A stretch of 64,000 nucleotides of DNA from Lachnospiraceae bacterium (GTDB taxonomy: Bacteria; Bacillota; Clostridia; Lachnospirales; Lachnospiraceae): positions 62,001-126,000 of the forward strand of contig SVEL01000004.1 of NCBI GenBank assembly GCA_015057425.1. Direction: 5' to 3'. A model generated the notes under the pieces. The model ran no database searches, was not told the origin of the DNA, and saw only the letters and a list, made by a program, of their open reading frames with translations. The first letter of the stretch is position 1, and every line of letters starts with the position of its first letter. A program made the translations under genes and the position numbers. Positions 34,338-44,100 of the stretch are shown one piece after another.

Positions 34338-34352
34338 CAGTAATGATTACTG
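34338..34352 (-). promoter_or_regulatory. PerR/Fur-type operator before rubrerythrin
   Basis: CAGTAATGATTACTG is a perfect 7-1-7 inverted repeat, the geometry of PerR and Fur boxes. It sits five bases downstream of the rubrerythrin -10 box and shares AGTAAT-N-ATTACT with the site before the regulator gene. Confidence 0.8.
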
Positions 34353-34356
34353 TTTT

Positions 34357-34384
34357 AGTATAACATATTATTTCTATTTGTCAA
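34357..34384 (-). promoter_or_regulatory. Rubrerythrin promoter
   Basis: TTGACA (34379-34384), 16 bases, TATACT (34357-34362) on the minus strand; the operator follows immediately. Confidence 0.8.
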
Positions 34385-34393
34385 TATTTTTTT

Positions 34394-34774
34394 TTAATTT
34401 TTTGAACAATTCTCACAAATCCCATAAAATACAGTATTGTGGCCCCATATCTGACCGTTAAAATTCTTGGATGCCAGTGTATTCATAAATGATAAATCAT
34501 CCATATCCAAATCTGATACTCCACCACATTCCTTACAGTAAAAATGATAATGCGGTTTTGGATTTCCATCAAAATGCTCCGACTTATCACCGCAGGATAT
34601 CTTTATGGCCTCGCCATTTTCTACAAGAAACGTAAGATTCCTATATACTGTCCCAAGGCTTATATTGGGATACTCTTCACGTACATTCTGATATACAAAT
34701 TCTGCTGTGGGATGGTCCTTCCTGGACATCAAAAACGTCTTTACCGCTTCTCTTTGCCTACTATACTTTACCAT
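34394..34774 (-). CDS. perR: Fur-family repressor, probably PerR
   Basis: A 126-residue metal-dependent repressor of normal length. The winged-helix domain (SRQREAVKTFLMSRKDHPTAEFVYQ) precedes the metal-binding signature HFDGNPKPHYHFYC and the CxxC pairs CKECGG and CENCSK. Proximity to reverse rubrerythrin and the shared operator favour PerR over Fur or Zur. Its own promoter is overlapped by a second operator copy, pointing to autoregulation. The ATG follows AGGAGGAG by four to five bases. Specificity is inferred from context. Confidence 0.85.
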   Translation of the reverse strand: MVKYSRQREAVKTFLMSRKDHPTAEFVYQNVREEYPNISLGTVYRNLTFLVENGEAIKISCGDKSEHFDGNPKPHYHFYCKECGGVSDLDMDDLSFMNTLASKNFNGQIWGHNTVFYGICENCSKN

Positions 34775-34804
34775 ATATCTCCTCCTTTCATCAAACGTAA
34801 ATAT

Positions 34805-34853
34805 CAGTAATTATTACTATTATTATAATAAACTATTATCCTTATATTGTCAA
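34805..34853 (-). promoter_or_regulatory. perR promoter with operator
   Basis: TTGACA (34848-34853), 17 bases, TATTAT (34825-34830) on the minus strand. The operator 34805-34819 has the core AGTAAT-T-ATTACT and differs from the rubrerythrin site only at the centre and one outer base. Confidence 0.75.
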
Positions 34854-34978
34854 TACATAAATTGAAATATCAATTCCTTTTACATTCAGGACTATTGCAA
34901 TCATATAACACAATTTATACTTCTCCTCTAAAATTAAGTATTTATAAACTTTTACTTCATTTTTTTTAATATATGTGT

Positions 34979-34984
34979 TATAAT
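34979..34984 (+). promoter_or_regulatory. -10 box of the PilZ gene
   Basis: A TATAAT hexamer lies 40 bases before the TTG start; the -35 region is T-rich without a clear hexamer. Its position rules out in-frame start codons upstream of about 34990. Confidence 0.5.
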
Positions 34985-35023
34985 TATTCTACAAAATTGC
35001 GTGCTAATTGGGAGGTTATACTT

Positions 35024-35635
35024 TTGGGTATAAAATTATCAGATTTAGATGCCGGAAGTAATATTACTCTGATAATAAGCAATCAGGACAGGCAGATGGA
35101 GATTGGTGCTACCATCGACAGAAGTATAAGGGAAAACATCTCAGTCATAACTATTAATTTGGATCTTACCCAACCTTTAAAATTCGAAAATGTACATATA
35201 GAGGTTGAGGCTATCCATACTGACGGTGTTCCTTATATATGGAGAACTGCCCAGATTCTTTACTATCAGTCTGAATATATTCTTCAAGTGAAGAATGACG
35301 GCATCCGTTACAATAGAAGAAATTCCTTTAGGGTCGGTGTCTCTAAGATCGCCACTATGTCTTCGGCAGGTCATGGCAATACTGACGTTATGATTCGTGA
35401 TGTAAGTCTTTCAGGATTTTCAATCACCGACAGAAAGAAAGAACTTCATCTCCACAAAGGCGACAGTGTTCACGTTTCATTTGAAGATATTGGTCACAAG
35501 CTTAATCTCAGTGGACTTCTCGTTCGTATCGACGAAAGAGATGATTTGATTATCTATGGCTTTGAGATTCAAAATCTCTGCAAGGATTTGTCCTCTTATG
35601 TTTCCATCAAGCAGCGTCGACTGCATAACAGTTAA
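35024..35635 (+). CDS. PilZ-domain (YcgR-like) c-di-GMP effector
   Basis: A 203-residue cytoplasmic protein with an N-terminal YcgR-like beta domain (about 1-95) and a C-terminal PilZ domain (about 97-195). The c-di-GMP-binding signatures are present: RRNSFRV (the RxxxR pattern) and DVSLSGFSI. Proteins of this build act as brakes on flagellar rotation or as exopolysaccharide regulators. Together with the sigma-28-type promoters and the chemoreceptor in this window, a motility role is plausible. The start is taken as TTG 35024, eight bases after GGGAGG; the frame stays open to a GTG at 34973, but this lies upstream of the -10 box. Confidence 0.88.
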   Translation: MGIKLSDLDAGSNITLIISNQDRQMEIGATIDRSIRENISVITINLDLTQPLKFENVHIEVEAIHTDGVPYIWRTAQILYYQSEYILQVKNDGIRYNRRNSFRVGVSKIATMSSAGHGNTDVMIRDVSLSGFSITDRKKELHLHKGDSVHVSFEDIGHKLNLSGLLVRIDERDDLIIYGFEIQNLCKDLSSYVSIKQRRLHNS

Positions 35636-35656
35636 GATACATATGAGGTACATAAA

Positions 35657-35714
35657 AAGCCCGTTTAATTATACTTTCCTGTTTATTAACAAGAAGATAT
35701 AATTAAACGGGCTT
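35657..35714. terminator. Bidirectional terminator after the PilZ gene
   Basis: Arms 35657-35673 and 35698-35714 are perfectly complementary over 17 bp (AAGCCCGTTT with AAACGGGCTT at the base), with A/T-rich flanks. It serves the PilZ gene and the converging DUF4190-like gene. Confidence 0.85.
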
Positions 35715-35752
35715 CTTATCTTTATATAAATATAATGTCTGTCAGGAAATAT

Positions 35753-36070
35753 TTAGTTCATTCTTTCCATCATTCCTGTGCAAAGTGCACAACCTGTCAT
35801 AGCAAAGCATGAAACTAATGTAATACCTGCAATTGCAAGACCGATAGCACCTGTTATAATACCTACAGTTGCCATACCTTTGCTGTCAGGACATCTCTTA
35901 GCAGCCATAATACCAAGTACAAGAGCTACAATGGCCAAAATTATCGGAATAATTTCTACAAGGCCTGCAGAATAAAATGCACATGCCATTAATGAAAACG
36001 AGAATACAATACTCATAATTCCCATAATCATTGATACTATCGATATACCTGTGTTATTTCTTTCTTCCAT
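35753..36070 (-). CDS. Small DUF4190-like membrane protein
   Basis: A 105-residue integral membrane protein with two long hydrophobic hairpin segments (about 8-60 and 68-95) separated by the polar motif AAKRCPDSKGMA. The pattern matches DUF4190-type proteins, which are common, uncharacterised and often Cys/Gly-rich at the C-terminus. The ATG at 36070 is seven bases after GGAGG; an ATG six bases earlier is too close to that site. It is 112 bases from its paralogue. Confidence 0.75.
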   Translation of the reverse strand: MEERNNTGISIVSMIMGIMSIVFSFSLMACAFYSAGLVEIIPIILAIVALVLGIMAAKRCPDSKGMATVGIITGAIGLAIAGITLVSCFAMTGCALCTGMMERMN

Positions 36071-36182
36071 TTTCATTCCTCCTAAACAAACAAAAGGCAA
36101 CCTAAAACAATAATCCGGCTAATGTCAGATCATCGTCCCGTCGCCCTTTTTTAATAATTATGTAGTAATAATACTTACTCTA

Positions 36183-36527
36183 TTAAGCTGATGTACTACC
36201 AGCGCAGGTCATGCATCCAATACATGCTGAACATGCGAATGCAGGAACAGCAACCACAAGACCAACTATTGAAGTAATTAAACCTGCGATAGCAAGACCC
36301 TTTGAGTTAGGATTCTTCTTAATCTGTAAGATAGCAAGAACAACACCTACTGCACCAAGAATCATTGATACGATTGCACCTCCGCAAAATGCAAAAACTA
36401 AACATACAATTGAAAGAATACCGCATACTAAAGAAATAATGCCTAATACTTTGCTTTCTCCGGCTACTTCAACTGCTTCATTGTTTACTACTTCAGCTTC
36501 AACAACATTGTTATTTTCCATATCCAT
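36183..36527 (-). CDS. Small DUF4190-like membrane protein, paralogue
   Basis: A 114-residue paralogue of the neighbouring protein, with an acidic N-terminal tail (MDMENNNVVEAEVVNNEAVE), two hydrophobic hairpins and the central motif KKNPNSKGLA. A cluster of cysteines lies at the end (CSACIGCMTCAG). Function is unknown. GGAGA precedes the ATG. The two genes probably arose by tandem duplication. Confidence 0.75.
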   Translation of the reverse strand: MDMENNNVVEAEVVNNEAVEVAGESKVLGIISLVCGILSIVCLVFAFCGGAIVSMILGAVGVVLAILQIKKNPNSKGLAIAGLITSIVGLVVAVPAFACSACIGCMTCAGSTSA

Positions 36528-36635
36528 TTTACAATCTCCTTTTCCCTTTATTTAAGATACTTTTTTGTATTATCTCAATGAAATTATTATAGTATTAAAC
36601 ACTGATAAAGTCAACAAAAAACGCCAAATAACAGC

Positions 36636-36684
36636 AAAAAAAGAACACCCGAAATGCCCTAAAACAACGCATTTCAGATGTTCT
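36636..36684 (-). terminator. Terminator of the spoIIQ-like gene
   Basis: On the minus strand GAACAtCtGAAATGC pairs with GCATTTCgGgTGTTC and is followed by TTTTTTT. The remainder of the gap 36528-36777 contains only a small ACGTCA/TGACGT palindrome at 36740-36752. Confidence 0.8.
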
Positions 36685-36777
36685 CTTCGCAGGCAGCCTG
36701 CTATTTATAATGAAGCAACAGACTTATAATGTTATCAATACGTCATTGACGTTGTAGGAAAGTCCGTTTGCATGCTT

Positions 36778-37584
36778 CTAATACACGAAATATTCCACAG
36801 GATCTATTGGCTTTCCGTCTTTTTCAAGCTTAAAGTACACATTACATCCTTCAATACTATAATATTTTGTAGGCTCGGCCACTGTACCTATTTTCTGACC
36901 TTTTTGCACAGTTTCTCCTACCTTCACCTTGATGTTCGCAAGCTGCCCATATGTCGCTTCATATCCATCCTTTAAATCAACAACTACATATCCACCGATT
37001 TCTTCGTTGGTTCCAACTTTCTTCACTACACCTGCCGCTGCTGCCACAACATCTGTTCCGACTTCGCTTTGAATCATTATACCATCATTACATTTATACA
37101 CATCTAATGTAGGAAAATACACTGTTGAATCCATACTGTAGTCCAGTATAATATTGCCCATTACAGGCCACTGAAGTTCTTCTGTCTTGGAAAAATACTG
37201 TGTAACCGGTGTAATTGACGCCTCAAGGTTTTTAGTTGTTTCTTCATCTCCCAAAACATCATCAACAACGTCGTTTATTCCTGATGAAATGTCCTCCAAA
37301 CCCTCACCTATATCGTCGGCAACACTTGTAATTTCATCTTCTAAGCCGTTTTTCTTTGACGTACTTTCATCTTCAGTTCTTCTGTCTGTTGTGTTATCTG
37401 TTGTCTTGTTATTTCTGTCTGTTGTAGTCTGATCTAAACCAACGATATCTCCACTGGGTGTTTCCGTCGGATTGTCATCATTTCCGTTCATTGCCACTAC
37501 CGCAATGATAATAATAACCGCAATAACTGCAATTGCTGCCATTATCCATGTAACTTTCGATTTAAATATATTATTTTCGTCCAT
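36778..37584 (-). CDS. spoIIQ: SpoIIQ-like membrane protein with degenerate LytM (M23) domain
   Basis: A 268-residue protein with one N-terminal membrane helix (about 12-33), a Thr/Asp-rich linker (40-130) and a LytM domain (about 150-268). The peptidase motifs are altered: HxGxD is replaced by NDGIMIQ and HxH by NVYFKL, so zinc binding and peptidase activity are not expected. That, and the spoIID gene directly upstream, points to SpoIIQ, which forms the channel between mother cell and forespore with SpoIIIAH. A non-sporulation cell-wall role cannot be excluded. GGAGG lies three bases before the ATG. Confidence 0.8.
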   Translation of the reverse strand: MDENNIFKSKVTWIMAAIAVIAVIIIIAVVAMNGNDDNPTETPSGDIVGLDQTTTDRNNKTTDNTTDRRTEDESTSKKNGLEDEITSVADDIGEGLEDISSGINDVVDDVLGDEETTKNLEASITPVTQYFSKTEELQWPVMGNIILDYSMDSTVYFPTLDVYKCNDGIMIQSEVGTDVVAAAAGVVKKVGTNEEIGGYVVVDLKDGYEATYGQLANIKVKVGETVQKGQKIGTVAEPTKYYSIEGCNVYFKLEKDGKPIDPVEYFVY

Positions 37585-37644
37585 AACATAAGCCTCCGTT
37601 ATAATATTTTTAGTCTGCTTATATTATTTCCGCTTTTTTAACTT

Positions 37645-38586
37645 TTATTCCAAAGAAATATCTTCCGGATAATAATGTGTAAGTATCTGAACATATGTCC
37701 AACCTGCCGCTGCATATACTTCTGCACCACTTATGCTTACACCATATCCGTGTCCGTCACCTTTGACTGTTATCTTTATATTATTATTGAAGGTTTCTAC
37801 ATTAAAATTTGTGGATTTTAAGTTAAATGCTTTTGCAAATGCTTCTCCCGATACTTCCACCCCGTCTAATTGCAATGACAGTACATATCCTGCACTGTCC
37901 TTTTCAAGTATCTGAAGTGTTACTATTGGTGCATTTACGGAAAGTTCCATATCTTTACTCAAACTTTCTGCCCTTGATACAAAATCTTCATTAGAAAAAA
38001 ATGTTTCTGTTATGTATTTTTCATTTTGAAGGTCTCCTTCACTTTTAGCCGATATAAGATAATTATAAGCACCTTCTCTGGTGTATCCGGCACTCATTTG
38101 ATGATAATAAGGCATTATAAGGTTTCCCTCATACTTAACTACCTGGTGGGCGGTATGATTTACTATTTTCATAAGATAATTATAATATTCGCCGAAATTT
38201 TCCTGCCACTTTTCTTCCATAGCCTGATATGTTACATATGACATATTAAGTGAATCTGCTTCCACTGACCTCAAATCCCTTATCTTGTACTTAATTTCCG
38301 TTCTTATAAGTACCGCCAAAGCTTTTAAAACCTCTTCCTCCGTTTCAATGTCTGCAACCGACATAAGAACACAGGGAATAAACATCTCCAAGTCCAGCTT
38401 TTGTCTTTTAAGTCCATTTTTTACAATAATTGTCTGACCGGATTTATCTATCCCGTACGCCGGCTCACCTTTATAATTCTCTTCTGTCACTCCTGCAAAA
38501 ATAAATGTAAAAAAACAGGGAATCATGATGGTAAGTACTACCATTACGCTGATTCCCCGTAGTTTTTTTCTTATCATATCCATCAT
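37645..38586 (-). CDS. spoIID: Stage II sporulation protein D (SpoIID)
   Basis: A 313-residue membrane-bound lytic transglycosylase of the SpoIID/LytB family. One N-terminal helix (about 13-33) anchors it. The SpoIID domain covers the rest, with the family patterns EEEVLKALAVLIRTE, YYHQMSAGYT and the terminal GHGYGVSISGAEVYA. In sporulation it digests septal peptidoglycan during engulfment. It lies 61 bases after glgP and 60 before spoIIQ. A second ATG at 38583 has better spacing to the GGAG site and may be the real start. Confidence 0.9.
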   Translation of the reverse strand: MMDMIRKKLRGISVMVVLTIMIPCFFTFIFAGVTEENYKGEPAYGIDKSGQTIIVKNGLKRQKLDLEMFIPCVLMSVADIETEEEVLKALAVLIRTEIKYKIRDLRSVEADSLNMSYVTYQAMEEKWQENFGEYYNYLMKIVNHTAHQVVKYEGNLIMPYYHQMSAGYTREGAYNYLISAKSEGDLQNEKYITETFFSNEDFVSRAESLSKDMELSVNAPIVTLQILEKDSAGYVLSLQLDGVEVSGEAFAKAFNLKSTNFNVETFNNNIKITVKGDGHGYGVSISGAEVYAAAGWTYVQILTHYYPEDISLE

Positions 38587-38647
38587 TTCTCCGGTACAAT
38601 CTACTTCTATAAATTGTATGTAGTTGTCCGAAAAAAATTCAAGAAAA

Positions 38648-41107
38648 TTATAATTCTACTGTTATTTTTTCAAGTTTCCAGATGTCTCTTACATATTCTT
38701 CGATAGTTCTGTCTGATGAGAACTTACCTACACTTGCCACATTAAGAATTGCTGACTTAGCCCATGCTGAGCGGTCTCTATAGTATGCTTCTACCTTTGA
38801 CTGTGCCTCTGCATATGACTTGAAATCCTTTAATATGAAGTAAGTATCCGGCCTTGGAGCACCTGTTCCGTAAAGTAATGAATCATAGATTTCTCTAAAT
38901 CTTTCAGGTTCTTCCGGTGAATATGTTCCGTTGATAAGCTGCATAAGCACTTTACGAACATCCATATCCTCATTATATATTTCCATAGGATTGTATCCAC
39001 CGTTCTGCTCGAAACCAATAACTTCATCTGAAGATAATCCGAAGATAAATGCATTTTCCACACCAACTTCTTCTACGATTTCAACATTTGCTCCGTCCAT
39101 TGTACCAAGAGTAAGTGCACCGTTTAACATAAACTTCATATTACCTGTACCACTTGCTTCTTTACTTGCCGTAGATATCTGTTCACTGACATCTGATGCG
39201 GCAAATATCCATTCTGCATTTGATACTCTATAGTTTTCGATAAATACAACTTTAATCTTGCCGTCGATTGTCTTATCGTTATTGATAACATCTGCAACAC
39301 TGTTAATAAGCTTGATTGTAAGCTTTGCTCTACGATAACCTGCTGCCGCCTTAGCACCGAAGATAAACGTTCTCGGATAGAATTCCATCTCAGGATGTTC
39401 CTTGATAGTATTGTAAAGATGCATTACATGAAGGATATTAAGAAGCTGTCTCTTATATTCATGAAGTCTCTTAACCTGAACATCAAAAATTGAATCAGGA
39501 TCAACATCAATTCCGTTATGCTCCTTTATATACTTAGCAAGACGTACCTTATTCTGATACTTAATATCCATAAATTCTTTCTTGCAAAGTTCATCATCTG
39601 CGTATTTTTTAAGTCCTTCCATAAGCGAAAGGTCTGTTGTCCATCCGTCACCAATCTTATCTGTTACCCATTTTGCAAGTAACGGATTACCGTGAAGAAG
39701 GAATCTTCTCTGTGTGATACCATTTGTTTTGTTGTTAAACTTTTCAGGCATCATTTCATAGAAATCTTTTAATTCCTGATTCTTAAGTATTTCTGTATGA
39801 AGTCTTGCAACACCATTTACTGAAAAGCCTGCTGCTATTGCAAGGTTTGCCATTCTAACCTGGCCATCGTAAAGAATTGCCATCTTACGTACTTTTTCTT
39901 CACTGTTATCATACTTGTTCTGAATATCAACTACGAATCTTCGGTTAATTTCTTCTATAATCTGGTAGCATCTCGGAAGAAGCTTAGAGAATAAGTCAAT
40001 TGGCCATTTTTCAAGAGCTTCTGCCATAATTGTATGATTTGTATATGCGCAGCTCTTGCTTGTAACATCCCATGCCTCATCCCAGCTAAGATTATATTCA
40101 TCCATAAGGAGTCTCATAAGTTCAGCAACACATACTGTAGGATGTGTATCGTTAAGCTGGAATACTACCTTTTCATAAAGCTTACGAACATCATCATGCT
40201 TATCCATATACTTCTTAACAGCTGTCTGTACACTTGCTGATACGAAGAAGTACTGCTGTTTAAGTCTGAGTTCCTTACCTGCATAATGTTCGTCACATGG
40301 ATACAATACTTCTACAATAGTCTTAGCAAGGCTTTCCTGTTCCTTAGCTTTTAAGTAATCACCTTTGTTAAATGATTCAAGAGCAAACTGCTGTAAAGGT
40401 TCTGCATCCCAAATTCTTAATGTATTAACTACATTGTTTCCATAACCTACGATTGGAAGGTCATATGGTACTGCTCTGACCTGCTGATAGCCTTCGTGGA
40501 TATACTTATCCTGACCGTCTTCGTTTCTTTCCCATCTGATATATCCGCCAAATCGTACTTCACAAGCATATTCATCTCTTCTCACTTCAAAAGGATTTCC
40601 ATGCTTTAACCAGTTATCAGGAACCTCCACCTGGTAACCGTCTACGATTTTCTGTTCAAACATACCATATTTGTATCTGATACCACAGCCATATGCCGGA
40701 TATCCAAGTGACGCAAGAGAATCAAGGAAACACGCTGCAAGTCTACCCAATCCACCATTACCAAGTGCAGCATCCGGCTCTCTGTCTTCAATAGAATTAA
40801 GGTCTAAGCCTAATTCTTCTATAGCTTCCTTTATCTCGTCTCTTGCTGAAAGGTTAATAATGATATTACCTAACGCACGGCCGGTAAGGAATTCCATAGA
40901 CAAATAATACACTGTTTTAGCATCCCGCTTATCATATTCCTTATGTGTTGCAATCCATTGGTCAATGATATAATCCTTAAGGCCAAAGGCAACACCTCTG
41001 TAGATGTCAAGCATTGTGGCTTCATCGATATTTTTTCTTGAAACCATCTTAACGTAATCTTTTACCTGTTTCTTAAAGTCTTCTTTTGAAAATTTTAATT
41101 CTGCCAT
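38648..41107 (-). CDS. glgP: Glycogen/starch/alpha-glucan phosphorylase
   Basis: An 819-residue pyridoxal-phosphate enzyme (GT35) of full length. The phosphate and cofactor region reads EASGTGNMKFMLNGALTLG, with the lysine that binds PLP, and the N-terminal DAALGNGGLGRLAACF is typical. It releases glucose-1-phosphate from glycogen or maltodextrins, which phosphoglucomutase (also in this window) converts to glucose-6-phosphate. The gene begins only 26 bases after ileS without a visible terminator, so read-through from the T-box-controlled transcript is possible. GGTGG precedes the ATG. Confidence 0.97.
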   Translation of the reverse strand: MAELKFSKEDFKKQVKDYVKMVSRKNIDEATMLDIYRGVAFGLKDYIIDQWIATHKEYDKRDAKTVYYLSMEFLTGRALGNIIINLSARDEIKEAIEELGLDLNSIEDREPDAALGNGGLGRLAACFLDSLASLGYPAYGCGIRYKYGMFEQKIVDGYQVEVPDNWLKHGNPFEVRRDEYACEVRFGGYIRWERNEDGQDKYIHEGYQQVRAVPYDLPIVGYGNNVVNTLRIWDAEPLQQFALESFNKGDYLKAKEQESLAKTIVEVLYPCDEHYAGKELRLKQQYFFVSASVQTAVKKYMDKHDDVRKLYEKVVFQLNDTHPTVCVAELMRLLMDEYNLSWDEAWDVTSKSCAYTNHTIMAEALEKWPIDLFSKLLPRCYQIIEEINRRFVVDIQNKYDNSEEKVRKMAILYDGQVRMANLAIAAGFSVNGVARLHTEILKNQELKDFYEMMPEKFNNKTNGITQRRFLLHGNPLLAKWVTDKIGDGWTTDLSLMEGLKKYADDELCKKEFMDIKYQNKVRLAKYIKEHNGIDVDPDSIFDVQVKRLHEYKRQLLNILHVMHLYNTIKEHPEMEFYPRTFIFGAKAAAGYRRAKLTIKLINSVADVINNDKTIDGKIKVVFIENYRVSNAEWIFAASDVSEQISTASKEASGTGNMKFMLNGALTLGTMDGANVEIVEEVGVENAFIFGLSSDEVIGFEQNGGYNPMEIYNEDMDVRKVLMQLINGTYSPEEPERFREIYDSLLYGTGAPRPDTYFILKDFKSYAEAQSKVEAYYRDRSAWAKSAILNVASVGKFSSDRTIEEYVRDIWKLEKITVEL

Positions 41108-41133
41108 ATTTCGTCCACCTTTCTTAATGTGAT

Positions 41134-44100
41134 CTACAGCTTTCTTACGCCCATCTGAACATCTTCTCCGTTAATGTTCCATTCTTTTGTGTAACCTTTC
41201 ACTTCATCAGTTACAACTTCGTTTGCTAATACCTCTGACATTATAACATCTTTATTCTTAGTTACAATATCAACTATCTTAGCATTATTTGCCACATATA
41301 CGGCAATTTTATCCATAACCTCAAAGTCAGCTTCTTTTCTCATTGTCTGAATCTTTGAAATTACTTCTCTTACGAAGCCTTCTTCTATAAGTTCTTCTGT
41401 AAGATTTGTATCAAGAACAACTGTTATCTTGTTGTCGTTCTGAGCAACAAATCCCTCAGCCTGTACCATTTCGATAAGAAGGTCTTCCTTTGTAAGTTCT
41501 ATATTCACGCCGTCTACATCAAACTTAAGTGCACCTTCTGCATTTAATGTATCCATAGCGCTATTACCATCAAGTGTTGTAAGGTAATTCTTAATTCCGC
41601 CTAACTGCTTACCATACTTCGGTCCAACAGTCTTAAGCTGTGGTTTAAATGAATATGACGTAAAGTCTCTTACATCATCTGTAAACTTAACAGCCTTAAC
41701 ATTAAGCTCATCCTCTATAATTTCCTTGTAGAAATCGCTAAGCTCCCATTCAGACTTAACATACATCTGACCGATTGGCTGTCTGTTCTTTATGTTAGAC
41801 TCATTTCTACATGCTCTACCCATAACTACTACATCAAGTACTCTTTCCATATCTTCTTCAAGAGTCTTGTCAATGTATTCTTCACATACAACAGGGAAAT
41901 CGCAAAGGTGAATACTTTCCGGAGCATTCTTATCTACACTCACTACAAGGTTTCTGTAGATTTCTTCTGTCATAAACGGAATCATAGGTGCTGCTGCCTT
42001 TGATATTGTAACAAGGGCTGTATAAAGAGTCATATAGGCATTTATCTTATCTTGTGGCATTTCCTTTGCCCAGAATCTGTCTCTTGAACGACGTACATAC
42101 CAGTTACTCATTTCGTCCACAAAATCCTGCAATGCTCTTGCAGCTTCCGGTATTCTGTAGTTATTAAGATTATCATCTACTGCCTTAACTACAGAGTTAA
42201 GCTTTGATAATAACCACTTATCCATTACTGAAAGTTTGTCATATTCAAGCTTATAATCCATTGGATTAAAGTTATCTATATTTGCATAAAGTACATAGAA
42301 TGCATAAGTATTCCAAAGTGTACCCATAAACTTTCTCTGTCCTTCCATAACAGCTTTGCCGTGGAAACGGTTAGGAAGCCATGGAGCACTGTTGATGTAG
42401 AAGTACCATCTGATTGCGTCTGCACCGTAGCTTTCAAGAGCATCAAACGGGTCTACTGCATTACCCTTAGACTTACTCATCTTCTGACCATTCTCATCCT
42501 GAACATGACCAAGTACGATAACGTTCTCATATGGTGCTTTGTTAAATAAAAGTGTAGATTCAGCAAGAAGTGAATGGAACCATCCTCTTGTCTGGTCAAC
42601 AGCCTCTGATATAAACTGTGCAGGGAACTGTTCTTCGAAAAGTTCCTTATTTTCAAATGGATAATGATGCTGTGCAAATGGCATAGCTCCTGAGTCAAAC
42701 CAGCAGTCAAGAACTTCCGGTACACGCTGCATCTTCTTACCACATTCAGGACAGTTAATCTTTATCTCATCAATATATGGTCTGTGTAATTCAACAGTTT
42801 TAGCAGCTTCGTCACCACTCATGTTAAAGAGTTCTTCACGACTGCCTACGCAATGACGGTTACCACATTCACATTCCCAGATATTAAGCGGTGTTCCCCA
42901 GTAACGGTTACGTGAAATAGCCCAATCCTGAATATTTTCAAGCCAGTTGCCAAAACGTCCCTTACCGATAGATTCAGGAATCCAATTTATAGTATTATTA
43001 TTCTTAATTAAATCGTCTTTAACTGCTGTTTCTTTGATGTACCATGACTCACGTGCATAGTAAATAAGCGGTCTGTCACATCTCCAGCAATGTGGATATT
43101 CATGTTCAAACTTAGGCGCATCAAATAAAAGGCCTTCTTTTTCAAGGTCTACAAGTACATCCTTATCGGCATCCTTAACAAACTTACCGGCATATGGTGT
43201 TTCTTCTGTCATTTCACCCTTGCCGTTTACAAACTGAACAAACGGAAGGTCATACTTACGTCCTACATTGGCATCATCTTCACCAAATGCAGGTGCTATA
43301 TGAACTATACCTGTACCGTCAGTCATAGTTACATAGTTATCGCATGTAATATAATGTCCCTTTTTACTCTGCTTTTCTACGCACTCTGCCGTGCATGACC
43401 AAAGCGGTTCATATTCCTTATATTCAAGGTCTTTACCTTTGTAATTTTCAAGTATTTCATAAGCAGGTGTATCTTCCGTAGCAAGCTTACCAAGCACTGT
43501 GTCAAGAAGTGTCTTAGCCATATAGTAAACATTGCCGTCAGCAGCCTTAACCTTGCAATACTCATCATCCGGATTTACACAAAGTGCCACGTTAGACGGA
43601 AGTGTCCAAGGAGTTGTCGTCCATGCAAGGAAGTATGCATCTTCACCGATTACTTTGAAACGAACTACCGCTGAACGTTCCTTAACAGTCTTATAACCCT
43701 GTGCAACTTCGGCACTTGATAAAGGTGTACCACAACGTGGGCAGTAAGGTACAATCTTAAAACCCTTGTACAAAAGTCCTTTATCCCATATAGTTCTAAG
43801 AGCCCACCACTCAGACTCGATATAATTGTCATGGTATGTTACATATGGGTCATCCATATCTGCCCAGAAACCAACTGTACCTGAGAAATCTTCCCACATA
43901 CCTTTGTATTTCCATACAGACTCTTTACATTTCTGAATAAATGGATCCATACCGTATTCTTCAATCTGGTCTTTACCATCTAAGCCTAAAAGCTTTTCTA
44001 CTTCGATTTCAACAGGAAGACCATGTGTATCCCATCCTGCCTTACGTGGAACCATATAACCCTTCATAGTTCTGTAACGTGGAATCATATCCTTAATAAC

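Noticed and set aside
36778-37584. Active M23 endopeptidase
   Set aside because: Both zinc-binding motifs are replaced by residues that cannot coordinate the metal.
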